Shown: piece after piece, positions 1-9,308 of the stretch
Position numbering within the stretch: the stretch's first letter is position 1
Layout of the letters: every line of letters begins with the position of its first letter
Source: a virus
IMG/VR virus record: IMGVR_UViG_3300042923_000474
Span: 167,725-231,724 of that record
Reading direction: 5' to 3' (one strand)
Length of the DNA stretch: 64,000 nucleotides
Translations under genes and position numbers: made by a program
Notes under the pieces: generated by a model
The model's database searches: none
What the model was told of the DNA's origin: nothing
What the model saw: the letters and a program-made list of their open reading frames with translations, nothing else

Positions 1-568
1 CAACCAGATAGATCGTGTTGGCTGTAACCTTACACTTGGTCAGGTCAAAGTCAGCATCTTCTACCAGAATGCCTTTGGCACGGATTGCAGCGATCACCGC
101 AGCAACGTTGGCGTAGTCCTTAGGTACCAGTTTCAGTGCAGCCAACACGTTGATGTAACGACGGTTGTAAACAACTTGCACCGGTACACGGTAGGCACTG
201 GTTTCTGTGGGGGAGATGGTCACAGTGGTTTGAGCACCGGAGCCATTCGCCACGGGTTTACCAATGGTCAGCGTGTTCCAGTCTGGCTGCACCGTCATCT
301 TGCGAGCGGTCATGGTCTTGAAGTTATCCAAGCCCGTGATGTCAAACGGCAATGTAACAAAGCCATCAGCCACCTGGGAAACCAGAACCCGGACACCTTG
401 AAGCTTGGCGAGGGGTATCACGTTCTGGGCAACCAACATCCGCGCTTGGGCAACCCGCACCTGAGGATTGGGCTGTTCGATCACAATCCCTTGGATCGAG
501 AACAGGTCCGTCCCTATGCGGTCCTTTTCAATGACCACACCTTGCAATGTAAACAGATCAGTATCCAT
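1..568 (-). CDS. Probable virion protein, domain A family (partial)
   Basis: At least 189 residues are visible; the C-terminal part lies outside the window. The ATG at 568 follows AAGGGGA. The N-terminus has two imperfect copies of a short unit, DLFTLQGVVIE and DLFSIQGIVIE. Then comes domain A of the family that fills this cluster: a strand with VVYNRR, a helix, and GILVEDADFD. The layout matches the 2718-3809 gene, which also opens with a short duplicated unit. It is the last visible gene of the minus-strand cluster, 10 bp after its upstream neighbour. A tail-fibre or baseplate-region role is inferred from the clustered beta-rich paralogues, not shown. Confidence 0.85.
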   Translation of the reverse strand, partial: MDTDLFTLQGVVIEKDRIGTDLFSIQGIVIEQPNPQVRVAQARMLVAQNVIPLAKLQGVRVLVSQVADGFVTLPFDITGLDNFKTMTARKMTVQPDWNTLTIGKPVANGSGAQTTVTISPTETSAYRVPVQVVYNRRYINVLAALKLVPKDYANVAAVIAAIRAKGILVEDADFDLTKCKVTANTIYLV

Positions 569-578
569 GGCATTCCCC

Positions 579-1628
579 TTAACGTGCTAATACGGTAAGG
601 GAAACCTCTAGCCCAGTAAGGGCTGTGGCAGGAAGGCTCTCATCGTTGGTATGAGAGTTGTTGGCCACAGCCAGTGCCGGGTTACCCAAAGACACTGTCG
701 GGTTCAGCACCAAGTCACGAGTATCCTCATGCGTGCCTCGCACAACCTTGCCACCGAGGTTGGCAGGAATGCCCTGAGTATAGGACGCACGACTACGGAG
801 CATGATGCCGTTGACGTTGGACTGAATCGGTAACACGTAGCCGTCCACTGGCTTGAGTTTCAGCACAGCGTTCGCACCATTACCCACCACGTATTTACCA
901 GCATCGGCAGCGTGATCCTTCCAACCCAGGACATTGGCAATGTTGGTGACGTCCCAGTTCTGGCTGGACACTACCTGCATTGGAACATCAGAAATGTCCT
1001 GAGGCCCCAAACGCCCGCTAGGAGTATCGTCGCCCATGTCTGCAGTGGCGTAAATGTCGGTGATGTACAAACGCTCCGTGCCAGAGACTGGGAAGCCTAT
1101 CTGCCAGGTATTGGCAAGCAGTGCATTCACGTCGGTGCCATTGGTGATGGTGACCGTCACCATGAACCGGCCATCAACGTAAACCGATACGGTTCGATCA
1201 GTGCGGTTGAACACCATCTCCACGTACCATTCGGTAATCAGCGCTGGCACCGTGTACGACGGATAAACTACAGCCCCCCGAAATAGAGGGATTGCCAATG
1301 CAGCCAAGGCACTGGCCTTGCGCTTGTAGCGAATGCCGATAACGAACGAATTAGCGGCCTGAGGGGTGAGGTGGGCGATATTCATCGCGAACTGGAAGAA
1401 GAGGTTGCTTGCACCGTTACCGGTACCGCCTCCCAACCAATACTTGTTACCCACCTTTTCTACGGCCAGGGCAAAGCTGTCCTGATAGGGACTCCAACTG
1501 GAGCCTGCGGTTATCGCAGGCAGTGCGCCAGGCAAGCCCAAGGACCCAGCGCCAGCAGCGGTAGCGATGCTGGACAACTCAATGCCCGTTTGCACTCCGC
1601 TGAAGTTTTCGAGTTGTGTAATGGCCAT
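579..1628 (-). CDS. Probable virion protein with lectin/LamG-like sandwich
   Basis: 349 residues. The central part (about 60-200) reads as a beta-sandwich of the concanavalin A/LamG type, with the typical alternation EMVFNRTDRTVSVYVDGRFM. It is followed by a LGPQDISDVPMQVV segment and a C-terminal strand-rich domain. Two neighbours (1628-2707 and 3821-4954) share this order and the (L/V)GP...P..V linker, so the three are paralogues. The ATG overlaps the stop of the upstream gene (TAATG), indicating translational coupling. A carbohydrate- or surface-binding tail role is plausible but inferred. Confidence 0.88.
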   Translation of the reverse strand: MAITQLENFSGVQTGIELSSIATAAGAGSLGLPGALPAITAGSSWSPYQDSFALAVEKVGNKYWLGGGTGNGASNLFFQFAMNIAHLTPQAANSFVIGIRYKRKASALAALAIPLFRGAVVYPSYTVPALITEWYVEMVFNRTDRTVSVYVDGRFMVTVTITNGTDVNALLANTWQIGFPVSGTERLYITDIYATADMGDDTPSGRLGPQDISDVPMQVVSSQNWDVTNIANVLGWKDHAADAGKYVVGNGANAVLKLKPVDGYVLPIQSNVNGIMLRSRASYTQGIPANLGGKVVRGTHEDTRDLVLNPTVSLGNPALAVANNSHTNDESLPATALTGLEVSLTVLAR

Positions 1629-2707
1629 TATGCAGGGTCCTTCAGAGTGAGGCTGAAGTCAACCGAAGCCAAGGGCACGTTCGCCGCCGCAAACTCGGTA
1701 CGCGGACGTGTCCAGTTAACGACATCGGCAGTCGTAGTGTTGAAGTTGATGGCGGCAGCGTTGGTGTACTTGGTCCCATCCACGGTCTGAGAAACATCGA
1801 CCACCGGAATCACGGTAGCCGCACGTCGACCGCCCATCAGGATACCTGCAGCCAAGACCTTGCCAGTGATACCGGCCATGTCCAACTTGAAGTTCACCGC
1901 ACTGTTGGCGTCAGTCAACTTCACTGTACCAGCAGGCTTGGACCATGGACCACCTGAAGCGGTGTTGACCAGTGGTTGGTTCAAAATGGCCTGGGTAGCA
2001 GCAGCATCTTTGTTGGCACCTGCAACACTTGTAACGAGCACAGGAGCACGTTTGATGTTGACAGGACCCAGGCGCTTGGTGACACCTACGCCATCGTCCA
2101 CAATAGCGTAAATGTCGCGGACTTTGAACTGGTCAGGACTGACCTTGGCCACACCCGCATTGGTCCACGGCGTGGCGTTCTTGAACATCACCCCGGTGGT
2201 CAGCAGACGGTTGTTGTAGATGTCGTTATAGAGCGGCCCAAAGGTGGTCGACATTACCAACTCCGCCACCAGTATTCCATCCTTGTAGTAGCGGACACGG
2301 TCGGTTGGGAAGTCGATCTCCAGTTCGAGGAAGACCTCCGGCGTACCTGTACCGCCCAGCAGCCCCAAGGACGGGTGGTTGGTCACCATCGGGTCGTTCA
2401 ATGCCTGGGTAGACTGAAAGCGAAACAGCCCGTAGCCGGCGTTGTTGACGTTGCGGAAGCGAGCACCGAAGATGTAGACCTTGTTCTTCTCGAAAGTGAG
2501 TGATTGGATAAGTTGGCCACGGTACTCGCCCGCGCCATTGCCTTCCGCACCGCACATCCAACCCGCTTCATCAATGCAGGGTGGCTGGGTCCAGCTACCC
2601 GAGGTGTTATAGATGCCACCCACAATGGGGGCTAGGCCGAAACTCTTGAGATCGGCACCCCCGATAGAGCGCATGTTGTCAAAACAAAGAGCATACAAGA
2701 GACTCAT
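1628..2707 (-). CDS. Probable virion protein with lectin/LamG-like sandwich
   Basis: 359 residues. The start at 2707 is chosen over an in-frame one at 2731 because AAGGAGG lies 6 bp upstream of it. It is paralogous to 579-1628 and 3821-4954. A sandwich-type core includes ELEIDFPTDRVRYYKDGIL, followed by LGPVNIKRAPVLV and a C-terminal beta-rich domain ending SLTLKDPA. It is coupled to the downstream gene by a TAATG overlap. Probably part of the tail-fibre or receptor-binding apparatus (inference). Confidence 0.88.
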   Translation of the reverse strand: MSLLYALCFDNMRSIGGADLKSFGLAPIVGGIYNTSGSWTQPPCIDEAGWMCGAEGNGAGEYRGQLIQSLTFEKNKVYIFGARFRNVNNAGYGLFRFQSTQALNDPMVTNHPSLGLLGGTGTPEVFLELEIDFPTDRVRYYKDGILVAELVMSTTFGPLYNDIYNNRLLTTGVMFKNATPWTNAGVAKVSPDQFKVRDIYAIVDDGVGVTKRLGPVNIKRAPVLVTSVAGANKDAAATQAILNQPLVNTASGGPWSKPAGTVKLTDANSAVNFKLDMAGITGKVLAAGILMGGRRAATVIPVVDVSQTVDGTKYTNAAAINFNTTTADVVNWTRPRTEFAAANVPLASVDFSLTLKDPA

Positions 2708-2717
2708 GGTACCCTCC

Positions 2718-3809
2718 TTACACGGAACCAAGACTGAGAGAGGTAAAGACCGTCGACAGAGCAGGCTTGCGGCCCACTGTGAGCGTGTAGGTACCCTTGA
2801 AGAGTGGAGAGGTAGCCTTTGCCTGCAGTGTCAACGTAAACGTCGTCAGGCTGTCCTGAGCCACTACAGGGAGGTCTTCCAGATCGTAGATCGTGAACGG
2901 GATGCCGGTGATCGCATTGATCGTTGGCAGAATGTGGTGAACCGTGGTGTCCTCCAAAACCTTGACAGTTGTGGGAAACGTGAAAGCCGCCATGCCTGAC
3001 AAATCAACACGGTTGTAGAACACATTCTTACTGATCGTACTCTGCCCATCCACGCTCGGGTAAGTCACGCCGCGCTTGATCTCACGAATACTGGATGGAC
3101 CGGTATTGAGCGATGCACTGTCGGCAAAGGTTACCGAGGCAGGTGTCAGGGTGCGGCCCAAGATAGTTCCCAATTGGGTCACAAAGGCCGCTTTGGCAAA
3201 GTACGCGGGCAGTGCAGCCAACGTAGCTGGCCAGGACAACCCCACAAGCTCCCAATCGCGGTCTGAGGGGCACATCCACCCAACGTTGACCTGAGTCCCC
3301 GGTTGGAAGTACAAAGAGTTCTCAGAGGCTTCCAGGGTGCATGGGCCATCTTGGGGGATGGGTGTACTCTTAAAGTCCGAAGCACTCAGTGCCGTACCGA
3401 AGGTAGCATTGAATCGTGGGATCACCTGATCGGTTGTGGTCATGACCTTGTCGTACTTCAGGGTATCGAGGTTACGATCCCGGACGATCTCCTTTAAAGG
3501 GAATCGGTAGTAGGCAAAGTCCAACGAACCACGGTAACCCGAGCTGGGCTTGAAAGTCACCGGCAGTTTGGCATTGAACCGATCTTTGACAGCAGCCGAT
3601 GGCACACCGAATGTCAGGTCAGCCAAGACGAAGCTTTTCTGCCACGTCGAGTTGATCGAGTTAACGATGTGCTGATTGACTTCTACTGTGAATGGATCTG
3701 TGGGGGGAGAGGACAAGACCGCGTAAGCCGCGATCTGATCCAGTTTCAACAACGCGGGTTGCTGTAAAACAGCATACGCCGCAATCTGATCAACTTTTAC
3801 AGTTGCCAT
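2718..3809 (-). CDS. Probable virion protein, two tandem A domains
   Basis: 363 residues. It opens with two copies of DQIAAYAVL (about residues 7-15 and 24-32), then carries two copies of domain A. The first has FAYYRFPLKEI and a later ASDF. The second has VFYNRVDLSGM and a closing SPLFKGTYTL strand. Domain B is absent. AAGGTG lies upstream of the ATG. The N-terminal duplication parallels the partial gene at 1-568, and may be an attachment peptide used repeatedly (inference). Confidence 0.88.
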   Translation of the reverse strand: MATVKVDQIAAYAVLQQPALLKLDQIAAYAVLSSPPTDPFTVEVNQHIVNSINSTWQKSFVLADLTFGVPSAAVKDRFNAKLPVTFKPSSGYRGSLDFAYYRFPLKEIVRDRNLDTLKYDKVMTTTDQVIPRFNATFGTALSASDFKSTPIPQDGPCTLEASENSLYFQPGTQVNVGWMCPSDRDWELVGLSWPATLAALPAYFAKAAFVTQLGTILGRTLTPASVTFADSASLNTGPSSIREIKRGVTYPSVDGQSTISKNVFYNRVDLSGMAAFTFPTTVKVLEDTTVHHILPTINAITGIPFTIYDLEDLPVVAQDSLTTFTLTLQAKATSPLFKGTYTLTVGRKPALSTVFTSLSLGSV

Positions 3810-3820
3810 CGACGTTCACC

Positions 3821-4954
3821 TTAGAGAGCGGCCGCCAACTTGACGGTGTATTTATCAAGTTCCGTTTTGGCAGGGGTGGCAGCAATCGACTTGAACGCCA
3901 TGCGACGCGCCAGACCAGTGGCCTGAAGTGCACGGGTGTAGTCGAACGTTTGCTGGAAGGTTGCCGTTTGGCTCTGGTCACTAGCACCGCTCTTGAGCAG
4001 GTCCAGCTTCAGGTTGGACGAGCCACTGGTAGCCAGCGCGTCTACCTGAACCATCAATGCCTTCACAGTATCCGTGTCGCTGATACCCGCAGTATCGAGG
4101 GTGACCACACCACTGGCATCGTTGTCGGTGACAGACACCGTGGTTGGTGTACCGACAGCCGCGTTGAAAGTGGCGTGTGCGTCGTTCAGGGATTCGACAA
4201 CAGTCTTGCCTGCCACGTCGGGCGTCCATGTGGGGGCATTGACGGCTTTGACCGGAAGGGACTTAAGACGCACAGGGCCAACCTTCTTGACCATATCGTT
4301 GGCTGCAATCTCGGACAGGAGAATGTCTTTGAAGGCATCGTCACGATACAGCTCAGCGTAACCGCCACCGTTCGTGGTCTGAACACCCACCCAGAACGCA
4401 ACCAGCTTAACCCCAGATGCGGCTAGGCGGGCGGAGATGGACAGGGTTTTCAGGTAGACGTTGTCGCGATAAACGGTGACTTCGCCGGTGACACGATCCA
4501 CGGTGATCTCAAAATAGTGACCAGTGCCGACTGTGTTTGGTGTGGCCCAGTCTGCCGCCATCACAATGGAAAGTGGGGCCAACGAATCAGAAAGACGCAG
4601 ACCAGCACTTGAGACCAGTGCGCCAGAGGTTCGAGCCTCGTGGGTCACACGAAAACCGAACGACAGCATCGAGGTGCCAGCCTGCAGCCCGGCTTCAGCG
4701 TTTTCCAACATGGCCTCAACGGTGGCCAAGTAGGTGCCGCCAGAGTAGTTGGACAGATTACGGGCACGTACCACCAATGCATCTGGGTCGGTGCCTTTGC
4801 GGATGCCAAAGGTTGGACCAGTAGGCGCGTAGGCGTAAGGGTCGGTATACCCCACCGTCATTCGACTGCCTTCGATCTGACCAACATAAGGGGTGTTGGT
4901 GTTGAAGAGACCGGTGGGGGCCTTGGTAAAACCGTAGGCTTCAATAATGCGCAT
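3821..4954 (-). CDS. Probable virion protein with lectin/LamG-like sandwich
   Basis: 377 residues, the longest of the three sandwich paralogues. YFEITVDRVTGEVTVYRDN is the strand-turn-strand signature shared with 579-1628 and 1628-2707. It is followed by VGPVRLKSLPVKAV and an Ala/Thr-rich C-terminal beta domain. AGGAG lies upstream of the ATG at 4954. It sits 15 bp after the 4970-5293 gene. The presence of three diverged copies fits a host-range or decoration function, but no specific ligand can be inferred. Confidence 0.88.
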   Translation of the reverse strand: MRIIEAYGFTKAPTGLFNTNTPYVGQIEGSRMTVGYTDPYAYAPTGPTFGIRKGTDPDALVVRARNLSNYSGGTYLATVEAMLENAEAGLQAGTSMLSFGFRVTHEARTSGALVSSAGLRLSDSLAPLSIVMAADWATPNTVGTGHYFEITVDRVTGEVTVYRDNVYLKTLSISARLAASGVKLVAFWVGVQTTNGGGYAELYRDDAFKDILLSEIAANDMVKKVGPVRLKSLPVKAVNAPTWTPDVAGKTVVESLNDAHATFNAAVGTPTTVSVTDNDASGVVTLDTAGISDTDTVKALMVQVDALATSGSSNLKLDLLKSGASDQSQTATFQQTFDYTRALQATGLARRMAFKSIAATPAKTELDKYTVKLAAAL

Positions 4955-4969
4955 GCTGAACTCCTAGGC

Positions 4970-5293
4970 TTATCGGCCGTAGTGCATGTACAAGCGGCGG
5001 CTGTCCTGACCTTCCAGATCCTGAAGGCGGATACCCACCACACGCTTGAACAAAGGGTTGGTCGGCAACATGTCGTCGTTATCACCTACATAGATGATCT
5101 CGGCGCCTTCGAGGGAGGTCAGGTCGGTACCGGTGGTAACCCACTTGCCCTGATCCTCGGTGGGGTCGTACTGACCCAGTGCGGCCGACAGCGTTGTAAG
5201 TTTGTCTTCCGGGATGGGGCCTAACTCCAGCTCATTCAAGAATTCCTCGAATGGGGCGAAGTCAACGCGGAAGAAGTTGGGCAAAGTTTGCAT
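4970..5293 (-). CDS. Probable virion protein, stand-alone domain B
   Basis: 107 residues matching only the C-terminal half (domain B) of the 255-297-residue paralogues upstream. It shows the block GAEIIYVGDNDDMLPTNPLFK and the closing RRLYMHYGR strand, equivalent to FYLHFN or YFHYN in siblings. The start lies 2 bp after the stop of 5296-5793, which encodes domain A alone, and a GGAG precedes the ATG. Together the two ORFs are 272 residues, the size of one intact sibling. This is a split copy in two reading frames, probably co-translated. Confidence 0.85.
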   Translation of the reverse strand: MQTLPNFFRVDFAPFEEFLNELELGPIPEDKLTTLSAALGQYDPTEDQGKWVTTGTDLTSLEGAEIIYVGDNDDMLPTNPLFKRVVGIRLQDLEGQDSRRLYMHYGR

Positions 5294-5295
5294 GG

Positions 5296-5793
5296 TTAAC
5301 TCCAGTCGAAGTAGGGTTCGGGAATGGCTGCAGAGATCGACGGAATACCGCCACTGAACAACGTGCAGCTACCTTTCCAGAAGATACCCGTAGATTTGGC
5401 GGTCAATGGGATTTTGAATGTCCCGTCACCGTTATCGATCAGGGCCGCATCTTCCACATCGTCGGCATCAAACAACACGCCAAACGTTTTGAGGATGTAG
5501 GGGAAGCAGTCGTAAACACGGGCTGCGCCTGTCAGTACATTGGTCTGAGCAGTGCCCGCACTGGCGCCCAAGACGGCCAAGTCCACACGGTTGTACTTAA
5601 ACGACCGGTAGTCCTTATACGTTGGGTTGGTCCCTGTTGCCGTGAGTTTGATTTTGGTGTCAAACCCTTCTGGATCATTGGCCAGCGCCGAGGGCGGCGA
5701 GAGGGTCCAGAGGTTGGCAGCAGAATAAGCGAGGGCATGATTGGCCTGCAGCTGAATAAGCAGGCTGATCTTGGAACCTTGTTTTAAGTCCAT
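5296..5793 (-). CDS. Probable virion protein, stand-alone domain A
   Basis: 165 residues corresponding to domain A of the cluster family: FKYNRVDLAVL, then a helical stretch, GVLFDADDVEDA, and TGIFWKGSCTLF. It ends at the usual domain boundary. Domain B follows as a separate ORF (4970-5293) in a different frame after a 2 bp gap. AGGTGAG precedes the ATG. This is either a real gene fission or an old frameshift kept functional by translational coupling. Confidence 0.85.
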   Translation of the reverse strand: MDLKQGSKISLLIQLQANHALAYSAANLWTLSPPSALANDPEGFDTKIKLTATGTNPTYKDYRSFKYNRVDLAVLGASAGTAQTNVLTGAARVYDCFPYILKTFGVLFDADDVEDAALIDNGDGTFKIPLTAKSTGIFWKGSCTLFSGGIPSISAAIPEPYFDWS

Positions 5794-5800
5794 GGCTCAC

Positions 5801-6694
5801 CTACACCTTGTAGTGAAGCAAGAATTTACCCACGAACCAACCACCCGCCGCAGGTGGAGTAATGACCACCACATTGTTGTAGTCTGTGGAGTTTGCCTCG
5901 GGCACGTTTACGTTGGGTAGGGCATACTTGATGCAGCGAGCATCTTGCAGGCCACCCTCAGTCGCAGCCGGAACATAAGCGTTGAGCTTACGGCCAGCCA
6001 CCAGGCTCATGTACGACACCAAGTCTTTCGCCTGCGCAGTGCTGGGCAAAACCTGAAGCGTGGTCAAAGACTGCAGCAGTGCACTGAACTTGGAGAAGTC
6101 CGTCCCATAGGTCATGAAGTCGGCCATGGGTTTCGGGTTACCGCCCGGCGCTACTCCACTAACCAAGGTCAGCAGGAGCGGGGTGGTGGCAGGCACCTGT
6201 TCAGACACAGGCTTTTTGGTAGCCTTGCGGTTCCAGCGAAAAGACCCAATCCACGCGGGGTTGTTAGTCGGGAAGTTCCAAATGTAGCCGGTTTGCACCG
6301 TATTGGGAACCACTGCACGGTCCGAGTCCGAGGCGATGAACTTGGTGCCATACTTCTGGTTGATCCAGCGCATCGCCGATTCAATCTTGACGTTGACGCC
6401 GGTCAAGTCGTCAGGCGTGGCGTAGTCGTCGATTACCGGTACGCCTTGTTGGAACAAGACATCCGAAGACAGACGACGGTAGGTGAGCACGGTGGTGGCC
6501 ATGTAGCCGGAACCGGTACGAGGCATCACCGAAATTTGTGTGTTGCGAATCCCCTGACCAGTGATCGCTGCCGGAACACCCAAACGACAGTTATCTGGCG
6601 TGAGTTTGTACGGCAGCTGAGGATTGTCCCGATTGATCAAATCAAAGACCAATTCGGCAGATGTTTTTCGATAGTCTAAGTCCATCTTCTTCAT
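5801..6694 (-). CDS. Probable virion protein, domains A+B
   Basis: 297 residues. The N-terminus has the family opening SAELVFDLINRDNP. Domain A carries VLTYRRLSSDVLF and an IGSFRWN strand. Domain B ends in GKFLLHYKV. The start is uncertain between 6694 and 6685: no good ribosome site precedes 6694, and AAGAAG precedes 6685. It is one of six intact A+B paralogues in tandem. Role in the virion is inferred from clustering and beta-rich content. Confidence 0.86.
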   Translation of the reverse strand: MKKMDLDYRKTSAELVFDLINRDNPQLPYKLTPDNCRLGVPAAITGQGIRNTQISVMPRTGSGYMATTVLTYRRLSSDVLFQQGVPVIDDYATPDDLTGVNVKIESAMRWINQKYGTKFIASDSDRAVVPNTVQTGYIWNFPTNNPAWIGSFRWNRKATKKPVSEQVPATTPLLLTLVSGVAPGGNPKPMADFMTYGTDFSKFSALLQSLTTLQVLPSTAQAKDLVSYMSLVAGRKLNAYVPAATEGGLQDARCIKYALPNVNVPEANSTDYNNVVVITPPAAGGWFVGKFLLHYKV

Positions 6695-6735
6695 CCCAGT
6701 TGGAAGGGGCCGGGGAGTACCCGGCCACTATGCCG

Positions 6736-7620
6736 TCAGTCCGCCGAGTTCGGGTTATCCGGGTCGTTGAAGTGCAGGTAGAAGCGACCAGTGGGTGTGG
6801 TCACGCCGGTACGCAGCTCCAAGCACATCACGTACTTGTACGACTGGTTGGTGGGGAAGACCATGGTGTTCAGACCGCAGAAGATCACTTTGGCGCCGTT
6901 GAGCGACCAGGTGTTGCTGCTGTCGGAGTTGTTCCACAGTGTGGCGCCAGGACCCTGATCGAGTGCCTTAAGGGCCGTCACCAGGATGTCAGCATTGGCG
7001 GAAGACAGTACGCCTTCGGCCATGGCCAGCAATTGGTCACGGTAACCTGTCAGGTTCAGCGGGTAGGCGTACAGCAGTGCCGAGGTCTGAGTCGCCGGAT
7101 CGGCCACTGGGTAGTTCAAACCATTCAACGCCTTGACCGTGGTCAGGGTGTCGATGTTTGCACCACCTTGAACGACATCAAAGGACAACTGACCCAGCCA
7201 CAGAGGCGAAGCGTCCTTGGCCTTGATGGTCACGGTACCGGCACCTTGGCCATCCAGCACCACAGGCTCGCTGAGAATATCCTGCGGACCCAGCACGAGG
7301 CCGAAGTAGTACAGGATGTTCGACAACAGGTCGATGGTCGTTGCAGGTTGGTAAACCGGCAGAGGGCGGGTAGGACGGAACTTGGCGAAGTCTGCCAACT
7401 TCAAGCGATCGTATTTAACGGTCGCCTTACCTTCGAAACCAGCGCCTTGTTTCGGCGTTACCTTGGCGTAGGTGTTTTTGGTGGTAGTACCCTCCATCCA
7501 CGTCCCGGCGATCGGCTTGGGATCGGACCAGGTGAGGTTGGCTGCAGTGAACTGCGTGGTACTGTTGGCCGCATTCAAATAGTTGAAGAGGGCCTGCTTG
7601 GAATCTACGAAAACAGACAT
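6736..7620 (-). CDS. Probable virion protein, domains A+B
   Basis: 294 residues. Domain A shows VKYDRLKLADF and SPLWLGQLSFDV. The inter-domain linker is LNGLNYP, the same linker at which the stand-alone A genes stop. Domain B ends GRFYLHFNDPD. AGGAGG precedes the ATG at 7620, one of the stronger ribosome sites in the cluster. It is flanked by paralogues on both sides with gaps of 12 and 41 bp. Confidence 0.88.
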   Translation of the reverse strand: MSVFVDSKQALFNYLNAANSTTQFTAANLTWSDPKPIAGTWMEGTTTKNTYAKVTPKQGAGFEGKATVKYDRLKLADFAKFRPTRPLPVYQPATTIDLLSNILYYFGLVLGPQDILSEPVVLDGQGAGTVTIKAKDASPLWLGQLSFDVVQGGANIDTLTTVKALNGLNYPVADPATQTSALLYAYPLNLTGYRDQLLAMAEGVLSSANADILVTALKALDQGPGATLWNNSDSSNTWSLNGAKVIFCGLNTMVFPTNQSYKYVMCLELRTGVTTPTGRFYLHFNDPDNPNSAD

Positions 7621-7632
7621 GGCTGCCTCCTC

Positions 7633-8520
7633 TTAAAGGTTGAAGTACAGAATCCACTTGCCTGCGAGGCGTGGGTTGCTGGCGTCGGTGACCGTGAGGA
7701 TCTTCGCGTAGGCAAAACCTGGCTTGTTCGCCTCGGGGTGTATGGCGCTCGGTAGCGCCACCGCGGAGAACGTGCCGTTGGACATGTTCCACGGAGCTGT
7801 ATCGGCATTGTAGGTGCCCACAGCAATCGGCCAACCCGTCAAGCGAGTGATCTCGGCAATTACGCCGCCCTGACCACTGAGGACAACCGTGTTGCTAGCG
7901 GTCCAGCCTTGGGCCAGTGCGAACTCAGTGAAGTCCAGACCTGCAAAGACAAACTCAGGACGCAGACTGCGATCTGGCTTGGCCACGAAGTCGTTACCGC
8001 CTGGCCATTGGGCGCCATCCAGTTCAGTCACGGTCAGAATGTCGATACCGACTTGCTGCAGGCCACGGTTCCAGGTGACGGTGAAGCTACCCACGTAGGC
8101 CAGGTTATCGGCAGTGGCCGTCCAAACGCGTGCGGCACCGCTGTTGGTAGAGTTCCAGACGCTGCCCGTGATGCCGGACACTGTCAGGTTCACGCCGTAC
8201 AGTTGGTTGACGTAACCGATGGCCTGGGCCAGGGTCATGGAGGCGCCATCGTTCAGCCAGCGAGTGAATGCGATGTTGTTACCACGGAACAGGCTGGTCA
8301 GATCGCGGCGACGATACAGAACTTCCAGCACGCCTCGGTACTTGCTGGAGGACTTGGCCGTGATCTTGAGCTTGGTATTGCGACCGAAACTGTCAGCGGC
8401 AACAACCACGGGTTTACCGAAGATGAAGTCGGTGGTATTGATGGGCCATGGCAGCGTCGGGTTATCCGCGTTGATCTGCGCGATGGCCTCTTCGAGAGGA
8501 CTGCCTGTGAGAATTGGCAT
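7633..8520 (-). CDS. Probable virion protein, domains A+B
   Basis: 295 residues. Domain A carries VLYRRRDLTSLF, then ATADNLAYVGSFTV and the linker TELDGAQWPG. Domain B has AGLDFTEFALAQGW and ends GKWILYFNL. AGGT lies 9 bp before the ATG. It is part of the tandem A+B paralogue run. The two halves evolve at visibly different rates, with the A-domain Y-R-x-L strand and the terminal aromatic strand being best kept. Confidence 0.88.
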   Translation of the reverse strand: MPILTGSPLEEAIAQINADNPTLPWPINTTDFIFGKPVVVAADSFGRNTKLKITAKSSSKYRGVLEVLYRRRDLTSLFRGNNIAFTRWLNDGASMTLAQAIGYVNQLYGVNLTVSGITGSVWNSTNSGAARVWTATADNLAYVGSFTVTWNRGLQQVGIDILTVTELDGAQWPGGNDFVAKPDRSLRPEFVFAGLDFTEFALAQGWTASNTVVLSGQGGVIAEITRLTGWPIAVGTYNADTAPWNMSNGTFSAVALPSAIHPEANKPGFAYAKILTVTDASNPRLAGKWILYFNL

Positions 8521-8530
8521 GTGCTTTTAC

Positions 8531-9298
8531 CTAGGCTGGATTGTAGTGGAAGTACATGGCGCCTTGTAAAAGGCCGCTCTGCACAGTCGACTGAATAACG
8601 ACGCGTTTGAACACAGGGTTGGCATCAGGTACTTCTGCCGTTGCCTTGTCCACAACTTTGCCTTTAACCCAGTCAGGGATACCCATGGCACGAGTCACTG
8701 TTTGAACGAGCGCCCAATCGGAATACTCGCCCTTGGCAGTTGGCTTCAATGCATCCTGGATACCAGAGAAGTCCGCACCCCACGTCCACATCCGGCTGGA
8801 TTGTCGGTTGGTATTGTTGGGGTGTTTGAAGATGTCCAGATCGGTCTTGCCAATCATCGAGTCCAGCCACGAGGGACCGAACGACAGATTGAGGTCCAGA
8901 CCACCGAACCACTGCAACGAGGTCTCTGCAATCTCGATGCGCGAAGAGATCGCCTCACCATCACCCAGCACAGGTGGGGTGTACTCTTCGAAGTCTTCGG
9001 GGTTGATGTCGAGGCCAAACTTGTTAGCCAGGCCCAGCACAATCATTTCACGGTTCATGGCTTCCAGAGAACGGAAGTCAAAAGACGTCACGTAGTCTGC
9101 CAGATTCATGCGGTCATAGTAGACATCGACCTCACCGTAGTAACCGCGCCCCGGAATACCGGAGATGGTCACCAGTGTGTTGCGGTCGTGCTCTGTGGTC
9201 GGTTGGGGTACCGAGAACGAGAGCCGCTTTTCCGTGAACTCCTTGGGTGGAGTGAACATGTCGTTTAGAACGACAAACATCCGTTCGGCGTTAGCCAT
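8531..9298 (-). CDS. Probable virion protein, domains A+B (short)
   Basis: 255 residues, the shortest intact A+B copy. Domain A has VYYDRMNLADYV, LDINPEDFEEY and SLQWFGGLDLNL. Domain B ends GAMYFHYNPA. GGGGG precedes the ATG. The domain linker is shorter than in siblings, which accounts for most of the length difference. Same inferred virion role as its neighbours. Confidence 0.87.
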   Translation of the reverse strand: MANAERMFVVLNDMFTPPKEFTEKRLSFSVPQPTTEHDRNTLVTISGIPGRGYYGEVDVYYDRMNLADYVTSFDFRSLEAMNREMIVLGLANKFGLDINPEDFEEYTPPVLGDGEAISSRIEIAETSLQWFGGLDLNLSFGPSWLDSMIGKTDLDIFKHPNNTNRQSSRMWTWGADFSGIQDALKPTAKGEYSDWALVQTVTRAMGIPDWVKGKVVDKATAEVPDANPVFKRVVIQSTVQSGLLQGAMYFHYNPA

Positions 9299-9308
9299 GG
9301 TTCACCCC

